64,000 bases of DNA from Halorubrum sp. BOL3-1 (GTDB lineage Archaea > Halobacteriota > Halobacteria > Halobacteriales > Haloferacaceae): assembly GCF_004114375.1 (NCBI RefSeq), contig NZ_CP034692.1, forward strand, positions 992,001 to 1,056,000, given 5' to 3'. The notes beneath the pieces are model-generated. The model was given only the letters and a program-made list of their open reading frames with translations, had not been told where the DNA came from and searched no databases. Below are positions 63,195-64,000 of the stretch, piece after piece. The stretch's first letter is position 1, and each line of letters begins with the position of its first letter. Both the position numbers and the translations under genes were made by a program.

Positions 63195-64000
63195 ATGACA
63201 GGGAGCGAGTACGACTACGTCGTCGTCGGCGCCGGGTCCGCGGGATGCGTCCTCGCGAACCGGCTCACTCAGGACGCGGAGACGTCCGTGCTGCTGCTCG
63301 AAGCGGGCGAACCCGACGACGAGCGGAACATCCGAATTCCGGCGGCGTTCCCGGAGCTGTTCAAGACGTCGACGGACTGGGAGTACTACACCGAGCCGCA
63401 GGAGCACTGCGGCGGCCGAGAGCTGTACTGGCCGCGCGGGAAGACCCTCGGCGGCTGCTCGTCCAACAACGCGATGATCTACGTCCGCGGCCACCCGTCG
63501 GACTACGACCACTGGGCCGAGCTGGGTAACGACGGGTGGGGGTACGACTCGATGCTGGAGTACTTCAAACGGGCGGAGGCCTTCGGCCCGGCGAGGTCGT
63601 CGTACCACGGAGACGACGGACCGCTCAGCGTCACCGAGCAGACCTCACCGCGCCCGGTTTCCGAGGCGTTCGTTCGCGCCGCCGCCGCGGCGGGCTACGA
63701 CCGGAACGACGACTTCAACGGGGAGACACAGGAGGGCGTCGGCCTGTACCACGTCACACAGAAGGACGGAAAGCGTCACAGCGCGGCCGAAGCGTATCTG
63801 AAGCCCGTCCTCGACCGTCCGAACCTCACCGCCGAGACCGGCGCGCAGGCGACGGAGGTGACCATCGAAGACGGTCGCGCGACCGGCGTGGAGTACCGTC
63901 AGGACGGCCGGGCCCGCAGTGCCGGCGCGAGCGAGGAGGTGGTCCTCTGTGCCGGCGCGGTCAACTCCCCGCAGCTGCTCATGCTCTCGGGCGTCGGGGA
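63195..64000 (+). CDS. GMC-family FAD oxidoreductase (choline dehydrogenase-like), 3' end outside window
   Basis: The first 268 residues of a GMC oxidoreductase. The FAD-binding DYVVVGAGSAGCVLANRL is at residues 7-24, LLLEAGEPDD and the GMC signature PRGKTLGGCSSNNAMIYVRG at about 77-96 follow, then VLCAGAVNSPQLLMLSG at the right edge. Family members oxidise alcohols such as choline or glucose, using FAD. The conserved active-site residues lie beyond the window. The start ATG 63195 has no upstream ribosome-binding site, fitting a leaderless or short-leader message. Confidence 0.93.
   Translation, partial: MTGSEYDYVVVGAGSAGCVLANRLTQDAETSVLLLEAGEPDDERNIRIPAAFPELFKTSTDWEYYTEPQEHCGGRELYWPRGKTLGGCSSNNAMIYVRGHPSDYDHWAELGNDGWGYDSMLEYFKRAEAFGPARSSYHGDDGPLSVTEQTSPRPVSEAFVRAAAAAGYDRNDDFNGETQEGVGLYHVTQKDGKRHSAAEAYLKPVLDRPNLTAETGAQATEVTIEDGRATGVEYRQDGRARSAGASEEVVLCAGAVNSPQLLMLSGVG

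Overview
The window reads as the chromosome of a halophilic archaeon of the class Halobacteria, most likely Halorubrum or a close relative. The evidence is the high G+C of most of the DNA, very acidic proteins, leaderless promoters with a TATA-like box about 25 bases before the start codon, archaeal-type proteins (AglB, ribosomal protein S6e, TgtA archaeosine transglycosylase, TrmB and TumA-type regulators, siroheme-route haem genes), and IS200/IS605 elements of haloarchaeal type. The genus is an inference. I found no rRNA, tRNA or CRISPR array.

Positions 1-15149 are an N-glycosylation / surface-glycan locus. It holds a partial lipid-linked oligosaccharide flippase, an inserted IS200/IS605 element carrying tnpA and tnpB, a UDP-xylose-synthase-like enzyme, glycosyltransferases of families GT61, GT-A/HlpA-like, GT4 and GT2, an FkbM methyltransferase with a broken reading frame, an AglF-like sugar nucleotidyltransferase, an AglG-like glycosyltransferase, the oligosaccharyltransferase AglB and a DUF368 membrane protein. 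The segment at about 3576-7975 is visibly AT-rich compared with the rest, as expected for exchangeable glycan genes. Positions 15238-19250 are a plastic zone: a PIN/UPF0175 toxin-antitoxin pair, a peroxiredoxin-like gene broken by a solo tnpB (IS1341-type) element that also carries a tiny ribbon-helix-helix-like gene, and a TumE/TumA toxin-antitoxin pair.

Positions 19482-27858 carry small conserved haloarchaeal proteins, a PRC-barrel protein and a divergent lactate-oxidation cluster (lutC and a lutB-lutA fusion facing a large FAD/Fe-S D-lactate-dehydrogenase-like protein). Positions 27970-41304 form a sucrose/fructan uptake and catabolism island: a PfkB fructokinase-like gene, a GH13 alpha-glucosidase, a GH32 beta-fructosidase, a universal stress protein, a GH68 levansucrase/invertase, a TrmB regulator with a coupled leader ORF, and a complete ABC sugar importer (ATPase, two permeases, Tat lipoprotein binding protein). 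The hydrolases show no signal peptide, so the likely scheme is import of intact sucrose or short fructans, cleavage inside the cell and phosphorylation of fructose.

Positions 41436-64000 are mostly core functions: membrane/zinc-ribbon proteins, a DUF5787 protein with a frame break, a carotenoid oxygenase, a decayed paralogue of the 19482 gene, NUDIX hydrolase, a uS10-like protein, tgtA, a Nif3-family protein, a 560-base non-coding stretch full of inverted and tandem repeats, the haem operon (ahbAB fusion, sirC, hemA), DUF7112 and S6e, a lipoate/biotin ligase-like protein, a membrane histidine kinase coupled to an M23-like protein, a hotdog thioesterase, two moeA genes, a PHP-domain phosphoesterase and the start of a GMC oxidoreductase running off the right edge.
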